Shown: one piece after another, positions 41,969 to 50,785 of the stretch
Layout: each line of letters begins with the position of its first letter
Numbering within the stretch: the stretch's first letter is position 1
Assembly: GCF_014200305.1 (NCBI RefSeq)
Contig: NZ_JACHBL010000001.1
Location: 124,001 to 188,000 of the forward strand
Direction of reading: 5' to 3'
DNA: 64,000 bases
Source of the DNA: Neomicrococcus lactis
GTDB lineage: Bacteria > Actinomycetota > Actinomycetes > Actinomycetales > Micrococcaceae
Notes under the pieces: generated by a model
Told to the model about the DNA's origin: nothing
What the model saw: the letters and a program-made list of their open reading frames with translations, nothing else
The model's database searches: none
Position numbers and translations under genes: made by a program

Positions 41969-42319
41969 ATGATTGTCGGCATTGGTGTTGATGTCGTGCA
42001 GGTTTCACGATTCAAAGAGCAAATTGAACGAACTCCTGGACTCATTGAGCGGCTTTTCGTCCCTGCAGAACGTGGCCTCACGGTACGTTCTTTGGCGGCG
42101 CGCTTTGCTGCCAAAGAGGCCGTCGCGAAAGCTCTTGGCGCACCCGTCGGGATGAACTGGCAACACTGCCAAGTGGTCAAAGATGATGCCGGTGATCCAC
42201 ACATCATGATCGATGGCACCGTGGCGGAGGTAGCTGCGCAAAAAGGCATTACAACGTGGCACCTCTCGATGAGTCATGACGGTGACTTGGCGACAGCCAT
42301 GGTTATTGCTGAAAAGTAA
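41969..42319 (+). CDS. acpS: Holo-[acyl-carrier-protein] synthase
   Basis: Transfers 4'-phosphopantetheine from CoA to acyl carrier protein; 116 residues. [12 protein letters not shown] (4-15) carries the metal-binding Asp8, and [13 protein letters not shown] carries Glu50. ATG 41969 fits the family start; the frame opens at GTG 41960. TAAAGT (41956-41961) ends 7 bases before the ATG, a leaderless arrangement, although GGAG also lies 3 bases away. Downstream is nnr, the usual neighbour. Confidence 0.96.
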   Translation: MIVGIGVDVVQVSRFKEQIERTPGLIERLFVPAERGLTVRSLAARFAAKEAVAKALGAPVGMNWQHCQVVKDDAGDPHIMIDGTVAEVAAQKGITTWHLSMSHDGDLATAMVIAEK

Positions 42320-42330
42320 GGAAGACGCAC

Positions 42331-43806
42331 ATGATCCCCGCTTACACCGGCGAACAGATTCGAAACGCGGAAGCTCCGCTGCTAGAACGCGGCGAAGGCG
42401 ACCGATTGATGGCCAAGGCCGCTCACGGCCTCGCGCAACACACCCTTAGCGCACTTCGCGAGTTGCGCGGACGTACCTACGGTTCTCGAGTCGTGGCCCT
42501 GGTGGGTCCAGGCAATAACGGGGGAGACGCGCTCTTCGCCCTCGCGAAGCTAGCTGGTCGTGGCGTCTCAGTCCACGCGATTCAACTCTCCGCAAGAATC
42601 CACGAAGCCGGAGCTGCCGCACTGACGCGAGCTGGCGGCGTCGTACTGGAGAAGGACTCCACCGAAGCTCACCGCGCGCTCGAGACGGCCGATGTGGTCA
42701 TCGATGCCGCGCTGGGCACCGGTGCAGCTGGCGGCATAAGCCTGCCGGAAATCCCTGAGGATGCCTTTGTGGTGGCGTGCGATGTGCCATCTGGGCTGGA
42801 CGCCGGAACCGGTGCGATCGCGCCGGAGACGATTCCCGCGGATCTCACCGTGACGTTTGGCGCGCTGAAATCCGGACTTGTGGTGGGCCGCGGACCGGAA
42901 TTCGCGGGACGCATTGAAGTAGTCGATATTGGGCTCGCGGAGCATTTGGGTGCGCCGGAGCTGTACGTCATCAATGACGACGACGTAGCCGACGTACTCC
43001 CCAAGCTTTCCCGCAACGCCAACAAGTATTCGCGCGGCGTGCTGGGACTGGTCGCCGGCTCGGCGCAGTATCCGGGTGCTGCGCTCTTGGCAGCGCGCTC
43101 CGCAGTGAATGCCGGCGTGGGCATGCTGCGCACGGTTTCTGACGGGCTTGCCGCAGAGCTGTTGGCGGTTGAAGTGCCGGAGGCTGTGGCTCACTACGGT
43201 GGAATCAACCCTGGCAAGGATTATTCCGGTGACCTGTCGAAGGTCACCGCGTGGGCGGTTGGCCCGGGAATTGGCGAGGATCGTCAACAACAGGCAAACG
43301 TTGAGACTGCTCTTTCCTCGGGTAAGAACGCCGTGGTGGATGCGTCCGCGTTGCCTTACGTGACGCCGGATTCTGGCGGATCTAACTTGGTGCTCACGCC
43401 GCACTTGGGCGAGCTGGAGCGCATGCTGACCGCGGCAGGGCTGCGAGTGACGCGCGAAAACATCGAGGCAGACCCCGTCCGCTGGACTCGCTGGGCTGCC
43501 GTGAGCTACAACTCCGTGGTGTTGCTCAAGGGGCCGGCGACGATCGTCTGCTCACCCGAAGGCTTCACGTGGGTCAACACGAACTCCACCGCTGACTTGG
43601 CAACGGCCGGAAGCGGCGACGTGCTCACGGGTCTTCTTGGCACGCTCTTGAGCGCGTGGGACCCTGCCCGACCCGTGAACGATCTCGCGAAGCTCGCTGC
43701 TTCGGCCGCATTCATTCACGGGCAGACGGGCAAAGCGCTCGCCGAAAACTCCACGTTCGGCGCCAAAGCGCTCGCTGAGCACATCGGCGACTTCCTGCGC
43801 CGCTAG
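42331..43806 (+). CDS. nnr: Bifunctional NAD(P)H-hydrate epimerase/dehydratase
   Basis: Repairs damaged NAD(P)H hydrates; 491 residues in two domains. The N-terminal YjeF_N epimerase domain has VGPGNNGGDAL (58-68). The C-terminal ADP-dependent dehydratase domain (ribokinase-like) runs from about residue 225 and carries NLVLTPHLGELERM and the ATAGSGDVLTG nucleotide/catalytic loop near residue 424. GGAAG precedes the ATG. It follows acpS by 11 bp, so the two are likely co-transcribed. Confidence 0.96.
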   Translation: MIPAYTGEQIRNAEAPLLERGEGDRLMAKAAHGLAQHTLSALRELRGRTYGSRVVALVGPGNNGGDALFALAKLAGRGVSVHAIQLSARIHEAGAAALTRAGGVVLEKDSTEAHRALETADVVIDAALGTGAAGGISLPEIPEDAFVVACDVPSGLDAGTGAIAPETIPADLTVTFGALKSGLVVGRGPEFAGRIEVVDIGLAEHLGAPELYVINDDDVADVLPKLSRNANKYSRGVLGLVAGSAQYPGAALLAARSAVNAGVGMLRTVSDGLAAELLAVEVPEAVAHYGGINPGKDYSGDLSKVTAWAVGPGIGEDRQQQANVETALSSGKNAVVDASALPYVTPDSGGSNLVLTPHLGELERMLTAAGLRVTRENIEADPVRWTRWAAVSYNSVVLLKGPATIVCSPEGFTWVNTNSTADLATAGSGDVLTGLLGTLLSAWDPARPVNDLAKLAASAAFIHGQTGKALAENSTFGAKALAEHIGDFLRR

Positions 43807-43834
43807 AACCGTTGGGCGAAAGCTGGAAACTAGT

Positions 43835-43870
43835 GCTGCCGGGCTAGCCGTTTGAGGCGAGTCCGGCAGC
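43835..43870. terminator. Convergent hairpin between nnr and ugd
   Basis: GCTGCCGG/CCGGCAGC (43835-43842 with 43863-43870) extended inward with mismatches. No strong T-run on either side. Confidence 0.5.
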
Positions 43871-43872
43871 TG

Positions 43873-45237
43873 CTAGACCGGAGCGTTGAGGCCTATTGCC
43901 TCGCGGGAAGGTTCGAACTTGCGTCCCAACGCGGCGATCGTCCAATCGGCGTCTTCCCATTCCTGGACGTTGAGCACGTTGCGGCCATCGATGATGATCT
44001 TGTTGGCCACGAGCCCGTTTAAGTCTTCAGGGTGCAGGTTCTTGAACTCTTGCCACTCGGTGAGCAGGATGACCACGTGGGCATCCCGCACCGCGGCCGG
44101 AACGGAATCTACATAGTTCAAACGTGGGAAGCGCTTGGCGGCATTGGCGTTGCCCTGCGGGTCGTAGACGTTGACGTTCGCACCGGCGTTGAACAAGCGC
44201 GCGGCAACATCGAGCGCCGGGCTGTCCCGGACATCGTCTGAATCAGGCTTGAAAGCCACACCCAAGATGCCCACGGTGGCGCCGTTGAGACGGCCCAGAA
44301 TCTCCTCGGTGAGTGCAACCACGCGGTCGCGGCGGCGGAGGTTGATCTCATCAACTTCAGTCAAGAAGCGCATGGTGCGGTCAAGGCCTAGCTCGCTCAC
44401 GCGTGCCTGCAGAGCGCGGATGTCCTTCGGCAAGCAGCCTCCGCCAAAGCCCACGCCAGCGTTCAAGAAGCGGCGCCCAATGCGGGCATCGTGGCCGATG
44501 GCATCCGCGAGGGTGCGGATGTCGCCGCCCACGAACTCCGTCACTTCAGAGAACGCGTTGATGAAGGAGATCTTGGTGGCCAAGAAGGCATTCGCGGCGA
44601 CCTTGACCAGCTCAGCGGTCTCATAGTCCGTGAAGATCATGGGCGTCTCGGCGGCCAACTGGCTTGCATACACTTCGCGCAGAATGGCTTCGGCGTCGAG
44701 GTCCCTGTCTTCAATGCCAATGACGAGGCGGTCAGGGGAGATGGTATTTTTGACGGCAAAACCTTCTCGCAAAAACTCGGGATTCCACGCGAAGCGAATG
44801 GTGCCAGGACCCGTGTGCTTTTCCTGAACCAGGCACGCGAGGCGTCGCGCGGTTCCAACCGGGACCGTGGACTTACCCACGATGAGCGCGTCCTTGGTGA
44901 TGTGCTGGGCGAGAGACAGTGCGGCCGCGTCAACATAGCGGATGTCTGCACCGTAGCCACCCGGCTTTTGAGGAGTACCCACTCCGATGAAGTGCACGTC
45001 GCCCCAAGCGCCGGCTTCTTCAAATGACGTTGTAAAACGCAGCTTGCCACTCGCGGTGTGCTTCTTGAGGAGCTCCGGAAGACCGGGCTCGTGAAACGGC
45101 AACTGCCCTGCCGCAAGTTGTTCGATCTTGCGTTCATCAATATCAACACCCAGCACGTCAAAGCCGAGCTCTGCCATGCACGCCGCATGGGTTGCACCTA
45201 AATATCCGGTTCCGATCACCGTAATTCGCAATGTCAC
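43873..45237 (-). CDS. ugd: UDP-glucose 6-dehydrogenase
   Basis: Oxidises UDP-glucose to UDP-glucuronate; 454 residues from the chosen start. The Rossmann GTGYLG motif is at residues 9-14, KSTVPVGTA near 121-129, and the catalytic Cys268 is in GFGGGCLPKD. The frame opens at 45363, but the GTG at 45237 is preferred because GAGAGGG lies 6 bases upstream and the Rossmann strand should begin within about 10 residues. A hairpin (45263-45288, containing palindrome AGTGGCCACT) lies in its 5' leader. galU makes its substrate. Confidence 0.94.
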   Translation of the reverse strand: MTLRITVIGTGYLGATHAACMAELGFDVLGVDIDERKIEQLAAGQLPFHEPGLPELLKKHTASGKLRFTTSFEEAGAWGDVHFIGVGTPQKPGGYGADIRYVDAAALSLAQHITKDALIVGKSTVPVGTARRLACLVQEKHTGPGTIRFAWNPEFLREGFAVKNTISPDRLVIGIEDRDLDAEAILREVYASQLAAETPMIFTDYETAELVKVAANAFLATKISFINAFSEVTEFVGGDIRTLADAIGHDARIGRRFLNAGVGFGGGCLPKDIRALQARVSELGLDRTMRFLTEVDEINLRRRDRVVALTEEILGRLNGATVGILGVAFKPDSDDVRDSPALDVAARLFNAGANVNVYDPQGNANAAKRFPRLNYVDSVPAAVRDAHVVILLTEWQEFKNLHPEDLNGLVANKIIIDGRNVLNVQEWEDADWTIAALGRKFEPSREAIGLNAPV

Positions 45238-45431
45238 AATGACCCTCTCAAGTGATGTCCGGGACAGGTGGCCTTCAGTGGCCACTGTCTGCACCGTAGA
45301 AGGAGAGAGTGAATACGGATCAAGACTTCGGTGAATGTCACGTGAACGAACTATGACAACCAATCTTCGAAAGTCCTTGGGGTCCGGCTCAATAAACCCG
45401 GCACAGCGAGCATCGGTGGGATACTTAGCCG

Positions 45432-46622
45432 GTGACTTTTGAACCGCGACTGATTGCTGAGGCAGACGTGACCGCGCCGCAGGACCCCTTTGAACGAGTT
45501 GCCGAAATCGATCTGGCGAATGTTCGTCACAATGTTAAGCGGCTCGTGGCGCTCGCAGCCCCGGCGAAACTCATGGCGGTCGTCAAAGCAGATGCGTACG
45601 GGCACGGCGCCCTTCCCGTCGCCCGTGCCGCACTGGAATCCGGGGCTTCGTGGCTCGGTACAGCACACGTGAATGAAGCCCTGCCACTGCGTGAGAGCGG
45701 TATCGAAGCACCCATGCTTGCGTGGCTGCATACCGCTGACACGGATTTCGAATCAGCGATCGAGTCAGACGTTGACCTTGGCGTCTCCGGCTGGGAACTG
45801 CCCGCCATCGCCCAAGCGGCGGACAACGTGGCCCGCACCGCTCGCGTCCACATCAAGGTGGACACCGGATTGGGTCGCAACGGCGCCACGATGGATCGCC
45901 TCCCGTCCCTCTTGATGGAGGCCGCGGAGCTTCAAGCCGCCGGAAAGATCCGGGTTGTAGGTGTCTTCTCCCACCTCGCCGTCGCGGATGAGCCATCGCG
46001 CCCCGAGACCGATGACCAGCTCCGCGTGTTCCGCGAGGCCGTCGAGATGACGGAAGCGGCAGGATTCCACCTTGAAGCACGCCATATCGCGAATACCCCC
46101 GGAACGCTGAGTCGGCCGGACGCTCACTTCGATCTCGTGCGTTGCGGCATTGGTCTTTATGGCCTGAGCCCGTTCCTGGATCAGAGCTCAGAAGATCTTG
46201 GCCTCAAGCCGGTCATGACTCTCAAAGTCCGCGTCGCTAATGCCAAACGCGTCCACGCGGATCAAGGGGTGTCTTATGGCCTGAACTACAAGACGCACGA
46301 AGACACCGTGCTGGTAGATATCCCTGTAGGTTACGCGGACGGCATCCCGCGCTCAGCCACCTACGCTCCGGTCATGATCGGCGGAAAGCTGTTCCGCAGT
46401 GCAGGCCGCGTCGCCATGGATCAGTTCGTGATGGACGTGGGTCCGGATGAGGATCCGGCGGAGCTGATAGGCGAGTACGCGGTCCTCTTCGGAGAGAACG
46501 GCCCGCACGTTGATGAATGGGCGGCAGCCTGCGGCACCATCAACTATGAAATCGTCACGCGCATTTCCGGCCGAGTTCCGCGCCGCTACGTAGACGGCGG
46601 ATGGGGTCTGACCGATGACTAA
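45432..46622 (+). CDS. alr: Alanine racemase
   Basis: PLP enzyme interconverting L- and D-alanine for peptidoglycan; 396 residues. The Schiff-base lysine is Lys52 in AVVKADAYGHG; the second catalytic tyrosine lies in SYGLNYKT near residue 281. The first 20 residues before FERVAEIDLANVRHN are extra and not conserved, so a downstream GTG (45468) is a possible alternative start. The stop overlaps the tsaE ATG (ATGACTAA). The alr-tsaE-tsaB-rimI-tsaD order is typical of actinobacteria. Confidence 0.96.
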   Translation: MTFEPRLIAEADVTAPQDPFERVAEIDLANVRHNVKRLVALAAPAKLMAVVKADAYGHGALPVARAALESGASWLGTAHVNEALPLRESGIEAPMLAWLHTADTDFESAIESDVDLGVSGWELPAIAQAADNVARTARVHIKVDTGLGRNGATMDRLPSLLMEAAELQAAGKIRVVGVFSHLAVADEPSRPETDDQLRVFREAVEMTEAAGFHLEARHIANTPGTLSRPDAHFDLVRCGIGLYGLSPFLDQSSEDLGLKPVMTLKVRVANAKRVHADQGVSYGLNYKTHEDTVLVDIPVGYADGIPRSATYAPVMIGGKLFRSAGRVAMDQFVMDVGPDEDPAELIGEYAVLFGENGPHVDEWAAACGTINYEIVTRISGRVPRRYVDGGWGLTDD

Positions 46623-47172
46623 TGCACCCACCACACAGTGGACCCAAGAAATCACGGTTGAGTCTCCCGAGGACATGCACACGCTCGGCGTCAACCTCGG
46701 CAGCATCCTGAACAGCGGCGACGTGCTGATTTTGACCGGGCAACTCGGTGCCGGAAAGACCACGCTGACCCAAGGGATCGGCGAGGGCCTGGGCGTTCGC
46801 GGTGGCATCATTTCGCCTACCTTCGTCATCGCGCGCGTTCACCCAAGCATCAAGGATGACCCAGAGAATTCGCCGTCGCTGATTCACGTGGATGCGTACC
46901 GTCTGGAATCCGCGAACGAACTCACGGACCTCGACCTCGATTCACAGTTGGTCAACGGCGTCGTGGTCGTCGAATGGGGCCGCGGCAAAGCTGAGCAACT
47001 GAGCGATTCCTACCTCGACATCGAGATCGTCCGCCCTGAGATTGAACTCGATTCGGCGGTCGCTGACGGGGAAATCTTGAGCTTCGAGGACGACGCCGCC
47101 GAGCCACCTCGCTTCGTCACCCTGCGCGCCGTTGGGCCTGCGTGGGGTAACCGCACAGTTGTAGGTCTCTAG
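46615..47172 (+). CDS. tsaE: tRNA t6A37 biosynthesis ATPase TsaE
   Basis: P-loop ATPase that resets the TsaB-TsaD complex in N6-threonylcarbamoyladenosine formation on tRNA; 185 residues. The Walker A motif GQLGAGKTT is at residues 42-50, SPTFVIAR follows near 70, and the DAYRLE and VVVEWG segments are conserved. The C-terminal ~40 residues are longer than in E. coli TsaE (153). It overlaps alr by 8 bp; tsaB, rimI and tsaD lie 2.3 kb downstream beyond glgX. Confidence 0.95.
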   Translation: MTNAPTTQWTQEITVESPEDMHTLGVNLGSILNSGDVLILTGQLGAGKTTLTQGIGEGLGVRGGIISPTFVIARVHPSIKDDPENSPSLIHVDAYRLESANELTDLDLDSQLVNGVVVVEWGRGKAEQLSDSYLDIEIVRPEIELDSAVADGEILSFEDDAAEPPRFVTLRAVGPAWGNRTVVGL

Positions 47173-47196
47173 CCGCAGCGTCGGCACTTCTGTAGC

Positions 47197-47212
47197 CGCG
47201 GCGCCGTCGTAC
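47197..47212 (-). repeat. Dispersed 16-bp motif copy
   Basis: GTACGACGGCGCCGCG on the minus strand, just after the tsaE stop. Confidence 0.5.
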
Positions 47213-47249
47213 TCCATTCGCGTCACGCCCCGTAGCCAGACAGCGACTC

Positions 47250-47335
47250 TAAAAATAGGAGAGCCCCTCTTGCCGCTAGGGGGTGGCGCAAGAGGGGCTG
47301 GGATCGGTCGGGGGGCCGATCCCTCGCTGGCAGAT
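47250..47335 (-). ncRNA. 6C-type small RNA
   Basis: Read on the minus strand there are two stem-loops with cytosine-rich loops. The first is GGGATCGG-CCCCCCGA-CCGATCCC (47300-47323, six C). The second is a 12-pair stem AGCCCCTCTTGC/GCAAGAGGGGCT with a CACCCCC loop (47262-47299), followed by CTCCTATTTTTAG, an intrinsic terminator. Paired hairpins with C-run loops define the actinobacterial 6C RNA class. The 5' end is approximate: TTGATT...TAGGAA (about 47343-47370) could be its promoter. The rest of this 329-bp tsaE-glgX spacer holds a small hairpin AGGGCG/CGCCCT and no gene. Confidence 0.8.
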
Positions 47336-47501
47336 TCCTAAGCGTCGATCCGGGGGAATCAACGCTAGCCAGCGTAGGGCGCTAACGCCCTAAGTGTAGA
47401 AAGTCGGCACTGCCGATCTCTCATTACTGCGAGTGTAATCAGCAACGCCTGAAATCCGAGTCAAGCGCCACGCGAGTCGCGCACTCGGCTACGCTGAAAA
47501 C

Positions 47502-49499
47502 GTGACTTTCGCAGCGCGAACGTCGGTTCACCAAGCCGATACCACTTGGCCGCTCGGCGTGACTTTGCGCCATGGCGGCGCGCACTTCGCGGTGGCCGCA
47601 CCGCTCGCTTCCGCGGTACTTCTGTGTCTAGTAGACGACGACGGTGCTGAACGTCGGTTTCCCATGCGCGCGTCAGGCGGGGTGTGGCATAGCGACGTCG
47701 TCGGCGTCCGGCCCGGACAGCGGTACGGCTACCGGGTAGAGGGTGAGTGGGATCCCCGCAAAGGACTGCGGTTCAACCCGACAAAAATTCTGGTGGATCC
47801 TTATGCGCGAGCCATCACGGGAGACGTCACGTGGGATGCGAGCGTATTCGGGTTTTCCCTCGATGAGGAGGCGCTTCGCGACCGCGTCTACATGCTCACG
47901 CCGCAAGATGCCCTCGAAATCACACCGGATGCCGGTTGGGCGATCAGCTCCTACGATTCGCTAGGGCAAGTGCCGCTCTCGGTGGTGGTGGACTCAACGT
48001 TTGATTGGGGCTACAACACGCTGGGGTTCTTCGCGCCGCATGCCACTTATTCGTCGAGTGGCTCTTTGGGCGAGCAGGTTCACGAGTTCAAGACCATGGT
48101 CGAAGAGCTGCACCGCAACGGCATCGAAGTCATTCTGGACGTGGTCTATAACCACACCGCCGAGACGCACCGGTTAGGTCCTCAACTGAGTATGCGAGGA
48201 CTTGCCAACCAGGAGTACTACCATCTGGACCCGAATGCGCCGCATGAATACGTGGACTTCACGGGGACGGGCAACAGCCTCAATCTCGAAGCTCCTTTGA
48301 CGCAGCAACTGCTTTTGGATTCGCTCGCATACTGGGTGGATGAGATGCACGTGGACGGATTCCGGTTCGACCTCGCTCCGGTGTTGGCGCGCTCCAATGG
48401 GTACTGGCGTTGGGACAGCCAGCCGCGGCCGCGGCAGATTGACGTCCAAGATTCCATTAACCTGCGCAGCGACTTCATGAAGCGGCTGGAATCGCACCCG
48501 TCGTTGGCACGCACCAAGCTCTTCGCCGAACCGTGGGACGTGGGACCGGATGGCTACCAGTTAGGCAACTTTTCGCCGCGCTGGGCCGAATGGAACGGCA
48601 AGTTCCGCGACGATGTGCGCGACTTTTGGCGCGGCAGATCCGCCATGGTGGGACCGTTGGCCTCCCGAGTGGCCGGCTCTGCGGATGTCTTTCAAGCGCC
48701 CGGCGCGCGGCCCACGAACTCGGTCAACTTCGTCACGAACCACGACGGCTTTACGCTGCGGGATCTGGTGACCTACGAGATCAAGAAGAACGAGGCCAAC
48801 GGCGAGCACAACCGTGACGGCGCCAACGATAACCGGTCCATGAACTTCGGCGTGGAAGGCACTTCGACGGTTCCCGCGATCGAGGCGGCGAGGCTGAGAC
48901 AACGCAAGAACCACTTCCTGACCCTCATGGTGTCTCAAGGTATTCCGCTCATTTCCCTAGGCGACGAACTCGGACGCACTCAAGGCGGCAACAACAACGC
49001 GTACTGTCACGACATTCCCGTTTCGTGGATTGACTGGTCCGCGAGTGAGCCGGAGTTCTGGAATTTCGCGAGGCAAGCGGTACGGGCCCGGACAGCGTTT
49101 GCCGCGCTGCGGCGTCGTAGGTTCTTCGAAGGAACCGCCACTGACGCCGTGGATGGAGACCTGCAACCGGACGTCGTGTGGCTGGACCGGGACGGCGCCG
49201 CCATGGACAGCGCGGACTGGGACGACGAATGGCAGCGCAGCATCGTCTTTGTACTCAACGGCTCCTCGGAATCCTGCGGCTTGACGGGATCCACGCGGGA
49301 TGTGCTCGTGATGCTCAACGCCTCGACCGAACCTGTGACCTATCAGGCGCCGCCGGAATCCGCCGGGCGATCATGGGAGCTCATCCTTTCGAGCGCCGAA
49401 CCACACGAGTTTGGCGATTTCCCGGGGGAGTCCTGGAACGGTCTCACTGTGACGGTGCCCCCACGATCAGCCACGCTCTTCGCGGGAATCGTAAGATAG
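47502..49499 (+). CDS. glgX: Glycogen debranching enzyme GlgX with internal deletion
   Basis: GH13-family isoamylase-type enzyme that removes alpha-1,6 branches from glycogen; 665 residues against roughly 700-750 for the family. An N-terminal CBM48-like domain precedes the barrel. The catalytic residues remain: DGFRFDLA (Asp290, nucleophile), KLFAEPWDVGP (Glu343, acid/base) and TNHDGFTLRD (third aspartate). At residues 167-174 the text runs FDWGYNTLG: the stretch that normally lies between FDWGDD and YWGYNT, including the YE.HVKG and LGVTAVELLPV blocks, is missing. The frame is kept. Activity is doubtful. TACGCT lies 6 bases before the GTG start. Confidence 0.9.
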   Translation: MTFAARTSVHQADTTWPLGVTLRHGGAHFAVAAPLASAVLLCLVDDDGAERRFPMRASGGVWHSDVVGVRPGQRYGYRVEGEWDPRKGLRFNPTKILVDPYARAITGDVTWDASVFGFSLDEEALRDRVYMLTPQDALEITPDAGWAISSYDSLGQVPLSVVVDSTFDWGYNTLGFFAPHATYSSSGSLGEQVHEFKTMVEELHRNGIEVILDVVYNHTAETHRLGPQLSMRGLANQEYYHLDPNAPHEYVDFTGTGNSLNLEAPLTQQLLLDSLAYWVDEMHVDGFRFDLAPVLARSNGYWRWDSQPRPRQIDVQDSINLRSDFMKRLESHPSLARTKLFAEPWDVGPDGYQLGNFSPRWAEWNGKFRDDVRDFWRGRSAMVGPLASRVAGSADVFQAPGARPTNSVNFVTNHDGFTLRDLVTYEIKKNEANGEHNRDGANDNRSMNFGVEGTSTVPAIEAARLRQRKNHFLTLMVSQGIPLISLGDELGRTQGGNNNAYCHDIPVSWIDWSASEPEFWNFARQAVRARTAFAALRRRRFFEGTATDAVDGDLQPDVVWLDRDGAAMDSADWDDEWQRSIVFVLNGSSESCGLTGSTRDVLVMLNASTEPVTYQAPPESAGRSWELILSSAEPHEFGDFPGESWNGLTVTVPPRSATLFAGIVR

Positions 49500-49503
49500 A
49501 AGG

Positions 49504-50220
49504 ATGCTCACTCTTGCCATCGATACCTCCGCAGTGACCTCGGTTGCCGTCGTTTCATACGAAGAGGATGGCAGCGTTCGCACGCTCGCCGCGCGCCACA
49601 CGGCAGAAACCAACACTCAGGCCGAAGTACTCGTGGCGTTGGTGAAGGAGACGCTCGAGGATGCTTCCGTGGCGCCAGCGGATCTGGACGTCATGTTTGT
49701 GGGCGTGGGGCCGGGGCCGTTCACCGGATTGCGCGTGGGAATCATGGCCGCGCACATGCTCTCTTTTGTGTGGGGCAAGCCGCTCCACGGCGTGATGAGC
49801 CTTGATGCGATTGCACGGGACGTGTTGGTTTCCGGTGCTGTTGAATCACCATTCGTGGCGGCCATCGATGCGCGCCGCAAGGAGCTGTACTGGGCCTCGT
49901 ATGCAGCGGATGGAACGTCGCTGGATGGTCCACACGTGACAGTGCCGGGGGAGTTGCCTGCAGGCGCTGTGGTTTGCGGAGCCGGCGGTTCTGTCCAGCG
50001 AGCATTGCTCGAAGAAGCAGGGCTGAGCGTGCATCCCGACTTTGCGGAGCTACAGCCATCTGCCGCTTCTTTGGCCGCTTTCGGCGCTGGCGTGCTGGCA
50101 CGCGGCGGTTCTTTGCTGGGCCTTGAACCGCTGTACTTGCGCGAATCAGACGCCAAAGTTCCAGATGCTATGACGCTGAACCCGCGTTTGAACCCGAGCC
50201 TGAACGGCGGCGCCGCGTGA
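49504..50220 (+). CDS. tsaB: tRNA t6A37 biosynthesis protein TsaB
   Basis: Inactive ASKHA-fold partner of TsaD in t6A synthesis; 238 residues. It begins MLTLAIDTSAVTSVAVV and has the conserved VGVGPGPFTGLRVGIMAA near residues 66-83. TAAGAT (49492-49497) ends 6 bases before the ATG, which would allow a leaderless start, with AAGG also nearby. Its stop overlaps the GTG of rimI (GTGA), so tsaB-rimI-tsaD is a coupled operon. Confidence 0.96.
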   Translation: MLTLAIDTSAVTSVAVVSYEEDGSVRTLAARHTAETNTQAEVLVALVKETLEDASVAPADLDVMFVGVGPGPFTGLRVGIMAAHMLSFVWGKPLHGVMSLDAIARDVLVSGAVESPFVAAIDARRKELYWASYAADGTSLDGPHVTVPGELPAGAVVCGAGGSVQRALLEEAGLSVHPDFAELQPSAASLAAFGAGVLARGGSLLGLEPLYLRESDAKVPDAMTLNPRLNPSLNGGAA

Positions 50221-50780
50221 GCACTACACCTTCAGCCCGCGCTGACTATTCTTTGCGCCGCATGACCGAAGCGGACATTCCCGCGGTGTCCGCGCTGGAA
50301 AACCGACTCTTTCCCATTGACGCGTGGCCGCTTCAAATGTTCTTCGATGAGCTTTCGCAGCCGGAAACGCGCGAATATTGGGTTGCGGAAGTGCCGGGCG
50401 AGATGACGACGGCGGAGCCCGCGTCGCCACAGATCATTGGATACGCGGGACTCATGTGCATCCCACCGATCGCAGACGTTCAGACCATCGCCGTGGTTCC
50501 AGAGCAAGAAGGCCGTGGCATTGGTACGGCGTTGCTCAAGAAGCTCATTGACGGAGCCATCTCCGGAGGGGCCGATGACGTGCTCCTTGAAGTACGCGAA
50601 GACAATCCGCGTGCCCAGGACCTCTACGTGCGCCACGGATTTGAGCACATTCACACGCGCAAGAAGTACTACCGCGACGGCGTGGACGCCCGCATCATGC
50701 GCCTTGAGCTCGGACAACAAAAACTCGCGCAACAGAGACTCGCTCAGCCAAAAGACGCGCAGCACGAGACGAAGAACTAA
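50217..50780 (+). CDS. rimI: Ribosomal-protein-alanine N-acetyltransferase
   Basis: GNAT acetyltransferase, 187 residues, which in E. coli acetylates the N terminus of S18. The acetyl-CoA site [19 protein letters not shown] is near residues 91-109, and the C-terminal [16 protein letters not shown] near 140-155 matches RimI. The last ~25 residues (Gln/Lys/Ala rich) are an extension. GTG start at 50217 overlapping tsaB; tsaD begins 5 bp after its stop. Confidence 0.94.
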   Translation: MSTTPSARADYSLRRMTEADIPAVSALENRLFPIDAWPLQMFFDELSQPETREYWVAEVPGEMTTAEPASPQIIGYAGLMCIPPIADVQTIAVVPEQEGRGIGTALLKKLIDGAISGGADDVLLEVREDNPRAQDLYVRHGFEHIHTRKKYYRDGVDARIMRLELGQQKLAQQRLAQPKDAQHETKN

Positions 50781-50785
50781 AGGAC

